From: Chryseolinea serpens
GTDB taxonomy: Bacteria; Bacteroidota; Bacteroidia; Cytophagales; Cyclobacteriaceae
Assembly: GCF_900129725.1 (NCBI RefSeq)
Contig: NZ_FQWQ01000004.1
Span: forward strand, 372,001-436,000
DNA: 64,000 nt
Direction: 5' to 3'
The translations under genes and the position numbers were made by a program. Below the pieces are notes generated by a model. That model had not been told where the DNA came from. It saw only the letters and a list, made by a program, of their open reading frames with translations, and did not search any database. Below, one piece after another: positions 1 to 7,439 of the stretch (its first letter is position 1; each line of letters starts with the position of its first letter).

Positions 1-321
1 AACCATTCCAAACATGGAACCCTTCGCGTGGACATCACCGTGGGCATTTCACCGGATAACGACATGCAAAAAGTGCGTCAGGTCGTCGAAAGCACCATGA
101 TCGCAAATGCTCATGTATTGAAGGATCCCAAACCGACGGTCAATATCCTGAAAGTAGCCGACGGCATGGTGACACTCGCCGTGAGGCCCTATGCGGAGAC
201 CGGTCATTATTGGGACGTGTATTTTGAGCTACAGGAAACGCTGAAGACGGCATTTGAAAAGAACGCCATTGCGGCGCCGCTGCATACTTACGTGGTGGTG
301 AACAAAACGCAGACGGCCTAA
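1..321 (+). CDS. Mechanosensitive ion channel (MscS family), C-terminal part
   Basis: The reading frame is open from the first base, so the gene begins left of the window; only the last 106 residues are visible. The segment begins with the pattern RVDITVGISPDND, which matches the start of the cytoplasmic alpha/beta domain that follows the pore helix in MscS channels, and it ends with the beta-strand-rich tail (YWDVYFELQETLKTAFEKN region). MscS proteins sit in the inner membrane and open under membrane tension to release solutes. The transmembrane helices are not in the window, so the assignment rests on the C-terminal domain alone. The gene converges on the TrpF-like gene and overlaps its end by 4 bases. 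Confidence 0.75.
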   Translation, partial: NHSKHGTLRVDITVGISPDNDMQKVRQVVESTMIANAHVLKDPKPTVNILKVADGMVTLAVRPYAETGHYWDVYFELQETLKTAFEKNAIAAPLHTYVVVNKTQTA

Positions 322-872
322 TCTGCGTCCAGTTCCTCGAGGATCGCAGCCAGGGCATCGAAATCTTTCAACCCGGGTCTGATCTCGGCGCTGCCATTCA
401 AGGCGATGCCTTTCATGATGGGATCGTGGAGGGCACGCTCCAGGTCTTCTTTGGTTTCTATGGCAAGCAATGAAGGATAAGGAGAGGCCACCGCCGTGTC
501 GTATCGCTGAAGCAGGTAGGACGGCTGCAGGGAAGCCTGCGTGGGCACATTTCCCGGGTCGACCCGGAGAATAAAAGCCAAGGGGAGGGCATCGAACAAT
601 TTGAGCTCAGCAGGGGACAACTCTACGTAATCGGGTTTATAGTCCTCCAGGATCCGCTCCAGGTCCTCCTTCCGGCGAAGGCCATAGATCTCGGCCACCA
701 CCGAAGGTCCTGTCACCCATCCCCGGATTTCCTGGTAAAGTTTTGGCTCCATATAATGCGGTGTCCCTTCGACAACCGAAAACCCCAACAGGTCCACCCC
801 CATTCCTGCAAAATAGCGGGCATCGCTCAGGTTGGTGATGTTTCCGGCTTTTACTAACGTTTTAAGCGGCAT
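318..872 (-). CDS. TrpF-like (phosphoribosylanthranilate isomerase family) protein, probably not a PRAI
   Basis: 184 residues. The N-terminus (LVKAGNITNLSDARYFAGMG) aligns with the TrpF signature VKICGITNLEDA, and the C-terminus (SAEIRPGLKDFDALAAI) with the phosphate-binding end SSGVE-PGVKD. In TrpF the cysteine of KICG is the general base and an aspartate on strand 5 is the general acid. Here the cysteine position is glycine, and the strand-5 segment reads SLLAIETKED without the expected aspartate. The protein is also shorter than the usual 200-210 residues. There are no other trp genes nearby. I infer a TIM-barrel relative with a different or lost activity. Fold family fairly sure, function unknown. 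Confidence 0.65.
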   Translation of the reverse strand: MPLKTLVKAGNITNLSDARYFAGMGVDLLGFSVVEGTPHYMEPKLYQEIRGWVTGPSVVAEIYGLRRKEDLERILEDYKPDYVELSPAELKLFDALPLAFILRVDPGNVPTQASLQPSYLLQRYDTAVASPYPSLLAIETKEDLERALHDPIMKGIALNGSAEIRPGLKDFDALAAILEELDAD

Positions 873-894
873 AGTTTTAATGCTGGATAAAAAA

Positions 895-902
895 TAACTT
901 TG
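895..902 (+). promoter_or_regulatory. -7 promoter element TAACTTTG
   Basis: TAACTTTG is an exact match to the Bacteroidota -7 consensus TAnnTTTG. No clear TTG box is seen 19-23 bases upstream. A transcript would start near 909. That excludes the TTG codon at 900 as the start of the following gene and supports the GTG at 954. Confidence 0.5.
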
Positions 903-953
903 TACCCAATTACGTTCAAAGGTGTGCCGGGATTAAAGAAAAACCAATTATCG

Positions 954-1646
954 GTGAAGCATTTTTTAAGATTCTTATGTGCCCTGGTGGTGTTGGCGGC
1001 CGTTTCCTGTTCTTCTGATGAGGTGCGCAAGACCGACCCTGGCATGGACTTTTTCCCCCTTCAAAAAGGCCGCTACCAGGTCTATGACGTCAACGAGATA
1101 AAATACACATTGGGCGTACCCGAAACCCTTGCCTACGAATTGAAGATCCAGGTGGTGGATTCATTTGCCGTCCAGGAAGGTTACACGTATGTCACCTATC
1201 GCTACAAACGCGCTGCGGGACAAACCGCCTGGACCTATATGGACACCTGGTCATCGACATTGGATGACCGGCAGGCCGTGCAAAGCGAAGCGAACACGTC
1301 GTATCTCAAACTTAAATTTCCATTGAAAGAGGGGAGCACCTGGAATGGCAACCTGTATAACAACGGAACGGCAGAAGATTATCTGCTCCAGGACGTTGGC
1401 CAATCCCAAACCTTCAATCAAAAAACGTTCGATAACTGCGTCACTGTGAAGCAGAGTGACAACGAGGATTTTATTGTCTTCCTGGACAAGCGAAAAGAGG
1501 TTTATGCCAAAAACGTTGGCCTTGTCTACAAAGAAACCACGCAGCTCCATTACTGCACCGATACCAACGAGGGCTGCCTCGGACAACAAGTCGTGAACGA
1601 AGGGATCATCTACACCCAAACGATAAAAGAACATGGGTTGGAATAG
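954..1646 (+). CDS. Hypothetical lipoprotein
   Basis: From GTG 954 the protein is 230 residues with a lipoprotein signal peptide: MKHFLRFLCALVVLAAVSC, lipobox AVSC with Cys19, then SSDEV. The frame is open upstream to 900, but a -7 promoter box overlaps that position, so 954 is preferred. The mature part is rich in beta strands and aromatic residues and has a Cys pair near the C-terminus (YCTDTNEGC). I do not recognise a named domain. The stop lies 14 bases inside the following subtilase gene, so the two are probably translated together. Likely located on the outer or inner membrane facing the periplasm. Confidence 0.7.
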   Translation: MKHFLRFLCALVVLAAVSCSSDEVRKTDPGMDFFPLQKGRYQVYDVNEIKYTLGVPETLAYELKIQVVDSFAVQEGYTYVTYRYKRAAGQTAWTYMDTWSSTLDDRQAVQSEANTSYLKLKFPLKEGSTWNGNLYNNGTAEDYLLQDVGQSQTFNQKTFDNCVTVKQSDNEDFIVFLDKRKEVYAKNVGLVYKETTQLHYCTDTNEGCLGQQVVNEGIIYTQTIKEHGLE

Positions 1647-3252
1647 GTTGATCATCTTGCTGGCATTCACGTTCATTTCCGCTGCGGCCACCGCACAGGT
1701 GAATCGCTACATGGTGTTCTTCAAAGACAAAGCCGGTACTTCCTACAGCACCAACGCCCCCAAAGCCTTTCTCTCACAACGCGCCATCGATCGCCGGATC
1801 CAACAAGGCATCGCCGTGGTGGAGCAAGATCTCCCAGTGAACTCCACCTATGTTCAAAGCGTCGCTGCCACCGGCGCGTCCGTATTTTTCTCCACGCGCT
1901 GGATGAATGGCGTGTTGGTGCAATGCGATGTTTCCCTGCTGGCCACCGTGCAAGCCTTGTCTTTCATTGACCACGTTGAACAGGTTGCCCCAAACGCCAG
2001 GTTGACCAATGGCCGCAAAAAAAACAACAAGGCTGTGAAAGCCCAGGAAGCGCCGGCCAAAACACAGGCGCAACTGCAGTTGATAGGACTCGACGAAATG
2101 CAAGCGGCCGGCTATAAAGGTGAGAACATGCTGGTGGCCATTTTCGATGGTGGCTTTCCAGGGGTGAACACGGCCGCACCCTTTCACCACATTATCCAGG
2201 AGAACCGCATCGACCTGGTGGCTTCGCGTGATTTTGTCGGCAACACCGACAATGTGTTTCAGTACGACGAACACGGCACCGAAGTGTTCTCCGTCATCGC
2301 CGCCAATCAGGACGGTGTGTTCACCGGGGGATCCTATGAGGCAAACTACCAGCTCTACGTCACCGAAGATACCGACAGCGAATACCGCATCGAAGAATAC
2401 AACTGGCTTTTCGCCGCCGAGCGTGCGGATAGCGCTGGCGTTGATATCGTCAACTCTTCTTTAGGCTATTACGACTTCGACGACGCCACGATGAACTATG
2501 CCAAAAAGGCCTTGGACGGAAAGACCACCGTGATCTCGCAAGCAGCCCAATGGGCGGCAGACCGCGGCATGGTCATCGTGTGCAGCGCGGGCAACGAAGG
2601 TGCCACGGCATGGCAGCTCATTACCGCTCCGGCCGACGCAAAAGATGTGTTGGCCGTAGCCAATGTCACCAGCGGGGGTACGCGCGCGGCCTCCAGTTCC
2701 ATGGGCCCTTCGGCCGATGGGCGGATAAAACCCGATGTGGCCGCCATGGGAGTGAGCACCAGCATCATCCGGCCCGATGGCACCACCAGCATTGCCACCG
2801 GCACGTCAGTGTCGGCCCCCCTCATCACCAGCCTGGTCGCCGGGGTGTGGGAGCGGTACCCGAAACTGAGCAACAAGGAGGTGATCGACGTCATCCGCAA
2901 GACAGCATCCCAAGCCAAGAATCCCGACAATCTTTTGGGTTACGGCATCCCCAATTTCAAAGCGGTGGTCAACTACATCGAGCAGACGCCCCAAGAGGAT
3001 ACGTTTGATGTATTTCCCAATCCAGTCAATCACGATACCCTGACCATTCGCCCGTTCGATCCCAACCAGGTGGCCACCTGTCAGCTCGAGCTTTTGTCGG
3101 CACAAGGGTCGGTCGTGTTTCAGGGCGAAACCACATTCTCGTGGCTGAACCGTGCCTACACCGTCAACCTTGCCCCCGTGTCGTCGGGGTATTATTTTCT
3201 GCGGGTGACGTGGGGCGACAAACGGTTCACCTATAAGCTCATAAAAATATAA
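1633..3252 (+). CDS. Secreted S8 (subtilisin-like) serine protease with C-terminal sorting domain
   Basis: 539 residues. A signal peptide (residues 1-21, ending ATAQ) is followed by a prodomain-like stretch with YMVFFKDKAGTSYS, then the S8 catalytic domain. The triad is visible: Asp172 in VAIFDGGFPG, His214 in YDEHGTEVFSV and Ser392 in TGTSVSAP; the oxyanion Asn is in SAGNEGAT. Residues from about 460 form a sorting domain: DVFPNPVNHDTLTIRP at its start and GYYFLRVTWGDKRFTYKLIKI-type ending, typical of proteins exported by the type IX system and attached at the cell surface. The gene overlaps the preceding lipoprotein gene by 14 bases in another frame. Substrate unknown. Confidence 0.9.
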   Translation: MGWNRLIILLAFTFISAAATAQVNRYMVFFKDKAGTSYSTNAPKAFLSQRAIDRRIQQGIAVVEQDLPVNSTYVQSVAATGASVFFSTRWMNGVLVQCDVSLLATVQALSFIDHVEQVAPNARLTNGRKKNNKAVKAQEAPAKTQAQLQLIGLDEMQAAGYKGENMLVAIFDGGFPGVNTAAPFHHIIQENRIDLVASRDFVGNTDNVFQYDEHGTEVFSVIAANQDGVFTGGSYEANYQLYVTEDTDSEYRIEEYNWLFAAERADSAGVDIVNSSLGYYDFDDATMNYAKKALDGKTTVISQAAQWAADRGMVIVCSAGNEGATAWQLITAPADAKDVLAVANVTSGGTRAASSSMGPSADGRIKPDVAAMGVSTSIIRPDGTTSIATGTSVSAPLITSLVAGVWERYPKLSNKEVIDVIRKTASQAKNPDNLLGYGIPNFKAVVNYIEQTPQEDTFDVFPNPVNHDTLTIRPFDPNQVATCQLELLSAQGSVVFQGETTFSWLNRAYTVNLAPVSSGYYFLRVTWGDKRFTYKLIKI

Positions 3253-3295
3253 GGCCCCGGACGCCGGGAGCGTGTAGAAGATAGAACTTTACGCT

Positions 3296-3303
3296 TATTT
3301 TTG
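3296..3303 (+). promoter_or_regulatory. -7 promoter element TATTTTTG before rpe
   Basis: TATTTTTG matches TAnnTTTG and ends 17 bases before the ATG of the epimerase gene, giving a short leader. A GC-rich hairpin (CCCGG/CCGGG, 3256-3268) lies just upstream, between the protease stop and this box, and may weaken read-through; it lacks a T run. Confidence 0.4.
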
Positions 3304-3320
3304 GGGCAGAACAACGCACC

Positions 3321-3977
3321 ATGCAAACTCCGGTAATCGCTCCCTCCATACTCGCCGCCGACTTCGGCAACCTCGAACGCGAGGTAAAAATGATCAACGA
3401 CAGCCAGGCCGACTGGATTCACGTGGACATTATGGACGGGGTTTTTGTGCCCAACTTTTCCATGGGGCTGCCCGTGGTGGAGGCGGTGAAACGCCACGCC
3501 AAAAAACCACTGGATGTTCATTTGATGATCGTCAATCCCGACCACTACCTGGCCGCGTTTTGCAAGGCCGGCGCGCATAGCATTTCCGTGCACGTGGAGG
3601 CTTGCCAGCACTTGCACAGCACCATCCAGCAGATCAAAGCGTTGGGTTGCAAAGCCGGCGTGGCCATCAACCCGCACACCCCGGTGATACAGTTGGAAAA
3701 CATCATTGCCGACATCGACCTGGTTTGTGTCATGTCGGTGAACCCTGGTTTCGGGGGGCAGAAATTCATCGAGCACACCTATCGCAAGGTGGAGAAACTC
3801 AAAAAGATGATCCTCGATGCCAACGCCACCGCCCTCATTGAAATAGACGGTGGTGTGAATCAGCAAAATGCGAAGCCGCTGCTGGATGCGGGGGCCGACG
3901 TGCTGGTGGCCGGAAACTTTGTGTTCAGCGCCGCCAACCCCATGGATGTGATCGCCCGGTTGAAGGCCACACATTAA
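3321..3977 (+). CDS. rpe: Ribulose-phosphate 3-epimerase
   Basis: 218 residues, the normal length. It interconverts D-ribulose 5-phosphate and D-xylulose 5-phosphate in the pentose phosphate pathway, in the cytoplasm. Family motifs are in order: APSILAADFGNLEREV at the N-terminus, HVDIMDGVFVPNFSMG with the metal-binding His and the catalytic Asp, LDVHLMIVNPDHY, VMSVNPGFGGQKFI, and EIDGGVNQQN with the second catalytic Asp. The TIM-barrel phosphate loop is present near the end (VAGNFVFSA). It appears to be a single transcription unit with its own promoter. Confidence 0.95.
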   Translation: MQTPVIAPSILAADFGNLEREVKMINDSQADWIHVDIMDGVFVPNFSMGLPVVEAVKRHAKKPLDVHLMIVNPDHYLAAFCKAGAHSISVHVEACQHLHSTIQQIKALGCKAGVAINPHTPVIQLENIIADIDLVCVMSVNPGFGGQKFIEHTYRKVEKLKKMILDANATALIEIDGGVNQQNAKPLLDAGADVLVAGNFVFSAANPMDVIARLKATH

Positions 3978-4066
3978 TTTTACCGCCCGGGAAGGATGAA
4001 AAAACTTTCACGGAACATTCTGCGTATCTTCGGCAAGATTCTTGTTTTCCTCTATCAAATTTCCGT

Positions 4067-4642
4067 ATGAAGAAGCCTTTTGCGATCATTCTGCTGGCCA
4101 CCTTGTTTTCCTGTCAGCAAAGTGTAACCCGCGTGGCCCCCGACACCCAAATCGATCTCAGCGGCCGCTGGAACGATTCCGATTCCCGGCTGGTAGCCGA
4201 CAAGATGATCTCCGAACTCATGACGTCGGAACGATTCAAGGAGTACGCCAAAGAAAAAGGACGTAAGCCCGCCATCGTTGTGGGCCTGATCCGCAACAAA
4301 ACCAGCGAGCACATCGACGCCGACACCTACATCAAAAAACTGGAAGTAGCCATCTATAACTCCAACGTGGCCGAAGTGGTGGAGTCGGAAGAATTTCGTG
4401 ACAAGCTGCGCCAGGAGCGCGCCCAGCAGCAAGACTTTGCCGACCCGGCCACCGTGGCCCAATGGGGCAAGGAGATCGGCGCCAACCTCATGCTCTTCGG
4501 GGAAATGACCTCCGAAACAGACACCAGCAACAAAAAGCGCGTCGTCAACTACATCACAACGCTCTACCTCACCGACATCGAGACGGGCAAGCGGGTGTGG
4601 TACGGACAGCAGGAGATCAAGAAATTTGTGAAGAACGGATGA
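4067..4642 (+). CDS. lpoB: Penicillin-binding protein activator LpoB-like lipoprotein
   Basis: 191 residues. Signal peptide with lipobox LFSC (Cys16). The mature protein begins VTRVAPDTQIDLSGRWNDSDSRLVA, the signature of the LpoB family (YcfM), followed by the alpha/beta domain (PAIVVGLIRNKTSEHIDADTY, LMLFGEMTSE). In enterobacteria LpoB is an outer-membrane lipoprotein that reaches through the peptidoglycan to stimulate PBP1b; a role in activating a cell-wall synthase here is inferred by family. It overlaps the next gene by four bases (ATGA). A TATCTTCG box at 4025-4032 may be its promoter. Confidence 0.8.
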   Translation: MKKPFAIILLATLFSCQQSVTRVAPDTQIDLSGRWNDSDSRLVADKMISELMTSERFKEYAKEKGRKPAIVVGLIRNKTSEHIDADTYIKKLEVAIYNSNVAEVVESEEFRDKLRQERAQQQDFADPATVAQWGKEIGANLMLFGEMTSETDTSNKKRVVNYITTLYLTDIETGKRVWYGQQEIKKFVKNG

Positions 4643-6042
4643 GCACCGCGAAGTCGTTACGGCTTGCCCTTTTTACTTTCGCGCTGATCACACTGCAGGC
4701 GTGTGCCACCTACTATCAGCAACACCTCGACTTCAACTACGAATTTGAACACGGCGATCTGCAACAGGCACTCAACGCCCTGAAGAACAGCGAAGCCGAA
4801 AGCAAATCGAGATTTCTTTTTTTTGCGAACAAAGGGCTGCTCCTCTCGGTCCTGGGAGACTACGAAGAGAGCAATGCCTTTCTGGAAAAAGCTTTTCTTT
4901 TTGGAGAAGACTATCGCATCAACTATTTCAACGAGGGCGTTTCCTATTTCACCAACCCCAACTTCACCGTCTATCGCGGCGAGGACCATGAACACCTGAT
5001 GGTCTTGTATTTCAAAGCGATCAACTATTTGAAAATGAATCAGCCACAGGATGCGCTGGTGGAGTGCCGCCGTCTTAACATCCGGTTGAACCAACTCACG
5101 GATAAATATTCTTCGCCAGAGAAACTGCAACGCGACGCGTTCATTCACACGCTGATGGGGATTATCTATCAGTCGACCAAGGATTACAACAATGCCTTCA
5201 TCGCCTACCGGAACGCGCTGGATGTCTATGAGAACGAGTACGCAAAAATGTTTCACATGAGCGTGCCGGAACAATTGAAAATAGACCTGGTGAACACCGC
5301 CTACTGGACCGGCTTCATGGAGGAGTTTGAAAATTATAAGACCAAATTCGGCATGCAGGACTATACCCCCGTTCAACCCGATGCCGAACTGGTATTTTTC
5401 TGGCACAACGGACTGGCTCCTGTAAAGACGGAATGGGGCATCAACTTTGTGATTGCGCCGGGCCCGGGCAACACGATGCTATTCACCAACGAGTCTATGG
5501 GCATGGTCTTTTCGTTTCCGGTGGAAGAAGAAAACGATCGCCGCGGTTTGGCGGCTCTGCAGTTCTATCGCGTGATGTTCCCGCGATACGTGGAACGCCC
5601 CTTGTATTTTCAAACCGCCAACCTGGAAGCCAATGGCGCCGAATATCCGTTGCAACTGGCCGAGAACGTGAGTAAAGTAGCTTTCCAAAGCCTGCGACAG
5701 CGCATGTTGCAGGAGTTTGCCAAGGGATTGCTGCGGGCCGCGCTGAAGAAAGTGACCGAACAAAGCTTGCGGAAAAAAGACGAAGGCCTGGGGGCGTTGC
5801 TGGGCGTGGTGAACGCCGCCACCGAAAAAGCCGATACGCGCAACTGGCAAACTTTGCCGCACAGCATTTTTTACTCGCGCATCCCGCTGGTATCCGGAGA
5901 GAAAAACGAAGTGAAGCTAAAGCTGCTGCCGGGCGAGGGGAGTGGCACCGACTATTCGTTCACCTACCAGCCACAAAAAGGAAGGACACTATTTCACACA
6001 TTCTCGTCGTTAGAATCGTTGGCGCCGAGCTATAGTTTTTAG
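4639..6042 (+). CDS. COG3014-type TPR lipoprotein, partner of LpoB
   Basis: 467 residues when started at ATG 4639, which overlaps the lpoB stop as ATGA. The frame is open further upstream, but that extension only shadows lpoB and lacks a signal peptide. From 4639 there is a clean lipoprotein signal (LQAC, Cys22). Residues 30-240 form helical TPR-like repeats (GDYEESNAFLEKAF, KDYNNAFIAYRNALDVYE). The rest is beta-rich with a GPGNTMLF loop. Genes of the COG3014 family are often found next to lpoB homologues in proteobacteria, so a shared envelope function is likely. Molecular role not known. Confidence 0.7.
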   Translation: MSTAKSLRLALFTFALITLQACATYYQQHLDFNYEFEHGDLQQALNALKNSEAESKSRFLFFANKGLLLSVLGDYEESNAFLEKAFLFGEDYRINYFNEGVSYFTNPNFTVYRGEDHEHLMVLYFKAINYLKMNQPQDALVECRRLNIRLNQLTDKYSSPEKLQRDAFIHTLMGIIYQSTKDYNNAFIAYRNALDVYENEYAKMFHMSVPEQLKIDLVNTAYWTGFMEEFENYKTKFGMQDYTPVQPDAELVFFWHNGLAPVKTEWGINFVIAPGPGNTMLFTNESMGMVFSFPVEEENDRRGLAALQFYRVMFPRYVERPLYFQTANLEANGAEYPLQLAENVSKVAFQSLRQRMLQEFAKGLLRAALKKVTEQSLRKKDEGLGALLGVVNAATEKADTRNWQTLPHSIFYSRIPLVSGEKNEVKLKLLPGEGSGTDYSFTYQPQKGRTLFHTFSSLESLAPSYSF

Positions 6043-6214
6043 GGTAGACAGGATGAAATTCATGGGGACTTATTGCAGGATGAATCGCAACACACCGCAC
6101 TTCACCGACATTCCGGTTTCAAATTTCGCGCCGTGCGGCCCGGCAATAGGATGATTCCAGAATTTGACGTACCTTTAAAACCCAATGGCCAGATTATGAA
6201 CGGCTTACATTTTT

Positions 6215-6222
6215 TAACTTTG
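6215..6222 (+). promoter_or_regulatory. -7 promoter element TAACTTTG
   Basis: Exact match to TAnnTTTG, 22 bases before the inferred CTG start at 6244. It lies inside a short in-frame ORF (ATG 6196 to TAA 6229) and so argues against that ATG being the start of the outer-membrane protein. Confidence 0.45.
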
Positions 6223-6243
6223 GAAGCATAAACCGGTTTTTTT

Positions 6244-7281
6244 CTGAGACGTTTTACCGCAATAGTCGCGCTTGTTGTCGTTTGCCTGGCTACCCTGCCG
6301 GAAAAGGCGTTGGCGCAATACGAAAGTGAAAGCGATGCCTCGATTCCCCTGGAAAATTTCTACATCAAACGGCAGGGCATCGGCGCATTCCGCAAGATCC
6401 TGAGCAAGGTCACCTTTGGCCTTAGCACCGGGTATGGCAACACCACGTTCAAGCACGACCTGAAGGGCTATGGCATTTTACAGAACCCGGATTCCATGCC
6501 CAAGCTCTTTAAGCCCGCCAGTGTTGGGGCCGGCTATACCGATTGGGTAAACAAGGTGACGGCTACGGGCAACACCGTGCAGCCCGGATCTTTCCAGGTG
6601 AACTCTGACACCACCAAGCTTGGGTTTAAAGGCAAATCGTTTAGCATCCCGATAAAAGCTACGCTCCACGTGGAGTTCGACCGCTACCGGATCGGCGGCG
6701 GCTATTCCATCGAGTACATGCACATGGGCACCTTCAAGCCCACGAGCTATGGCGACAAGATCAATTCTTTCAATACCGATTTCTCGAGCTTTTTCCTGAA
6801 GAAGTATTTCGGGATGATCGGCGGTTCCGTGTACCGCTACAACGAATACCTGCTGGTGGTCGATGCCAACATCGGAGGCTACAGCATGGGCAAGAACTTC
6901 GACAAGAGCCTGATTCAGAAAGGGGTCTACATGAACGTCGGCGTGGCGGTGGAACGCGAGATGTCGGAATATTTCCGCGTGTTCGTGCGCCCGTCATACG
7001 AGGTGAAGAGCTATAAGATGAACGTTCCCGAAGGGGGTGATGCCATCACGCACAAGTTCAACGCGTTCTACATCAACGTGGGAGCGACCTATCGCATCCC
7101 TGAATTGCGCCGGTGTTTTTTGAAGAGTTGCCACGCGCAGATGAACCATGCCCATGGCAACCGCGAGTATCGCAGTCGCAGGCATCCCATCTACAAAAAA
7201 CAAGACCCGCACTACGGCGAAAACTATCCGAATCTCATCAAGTACAAAGGGCGAAACAAGAAGAAGTTGAGCCCGTATTGA
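6244..7281 (+). CDS. Outer-membrane beta-barrel protein (hypothetical)
   Basis: About 345 residues if started at CTG 6244. This start is chosen because it yields a convincing signal peptide (RRFTAIVALVVVCLATLPEKALA, cleaved before QYE) and is the only plausible initiator between the upstream in-frame TAA (6229-6231) and the mature region; there is no ATG, GTG or TTG before the TTG at 6310, which sits at the cleavage site. A run of seven T precedes it, so a sequencing or real frameshift is an alternative. The mature protein has alternating amphipathic strands (YRIGGGYSIEYMHMG, EYLLVVDANIGGYS, AFYINVGATYRI) and a basic tail rich in His, Arg and Lys. No named family recognised. Confidence 0.6.
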   Translation: MRRFTAIVALVVVCLATLPEKALAQYESESDASIPLENFYIKRQGIGAFRKILSKVTFGLSTGYGNTTFKHDLKGYGILQNPDSMPKLFKPASVGAGYTDWVNKVTATGNTVQPGSFQVNSDTTKLGFKGKSFSIPIKATLHVEFDRYRIGGGYSIEYMHMGTFKPTSYGDKINSFNTDFSSFFLKKYFGMIGGSVYRYNEYLLVVDANIGGYSMGKNFDKSLIQKGVYMNVGVAVEREMSEYFRVFVRPSYEVKSYKMNVPEGGDAITHKFNAFYINVGATYRIPELRRCFLKSCHAQMNHAHGNREYRSRRHPIYKKQDPHYGENYPNLIKYKGRNKKKLSPY

Positions 7282-7439
7282 GGCCTCACAGACCAACCCA
7301 AACCAACCGGTTTGGAACGGAAAAACCGTTGGAAAAAACACGATAAACTATTTGTGATTAGCCCTGAATAAACTGTGAATTTTATTATCTTGCACAGCTT
7401 TAAAAAGAGCCCCTTTTGAGCTAAAAACAAAGATTTTAC

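Noticed and set aside
4462-4638. N-terminal extension of the COG3014 gene
   Set aside because: It overlaps lpoB in another frame and hides the lipoprotein signal that begins at 4639.
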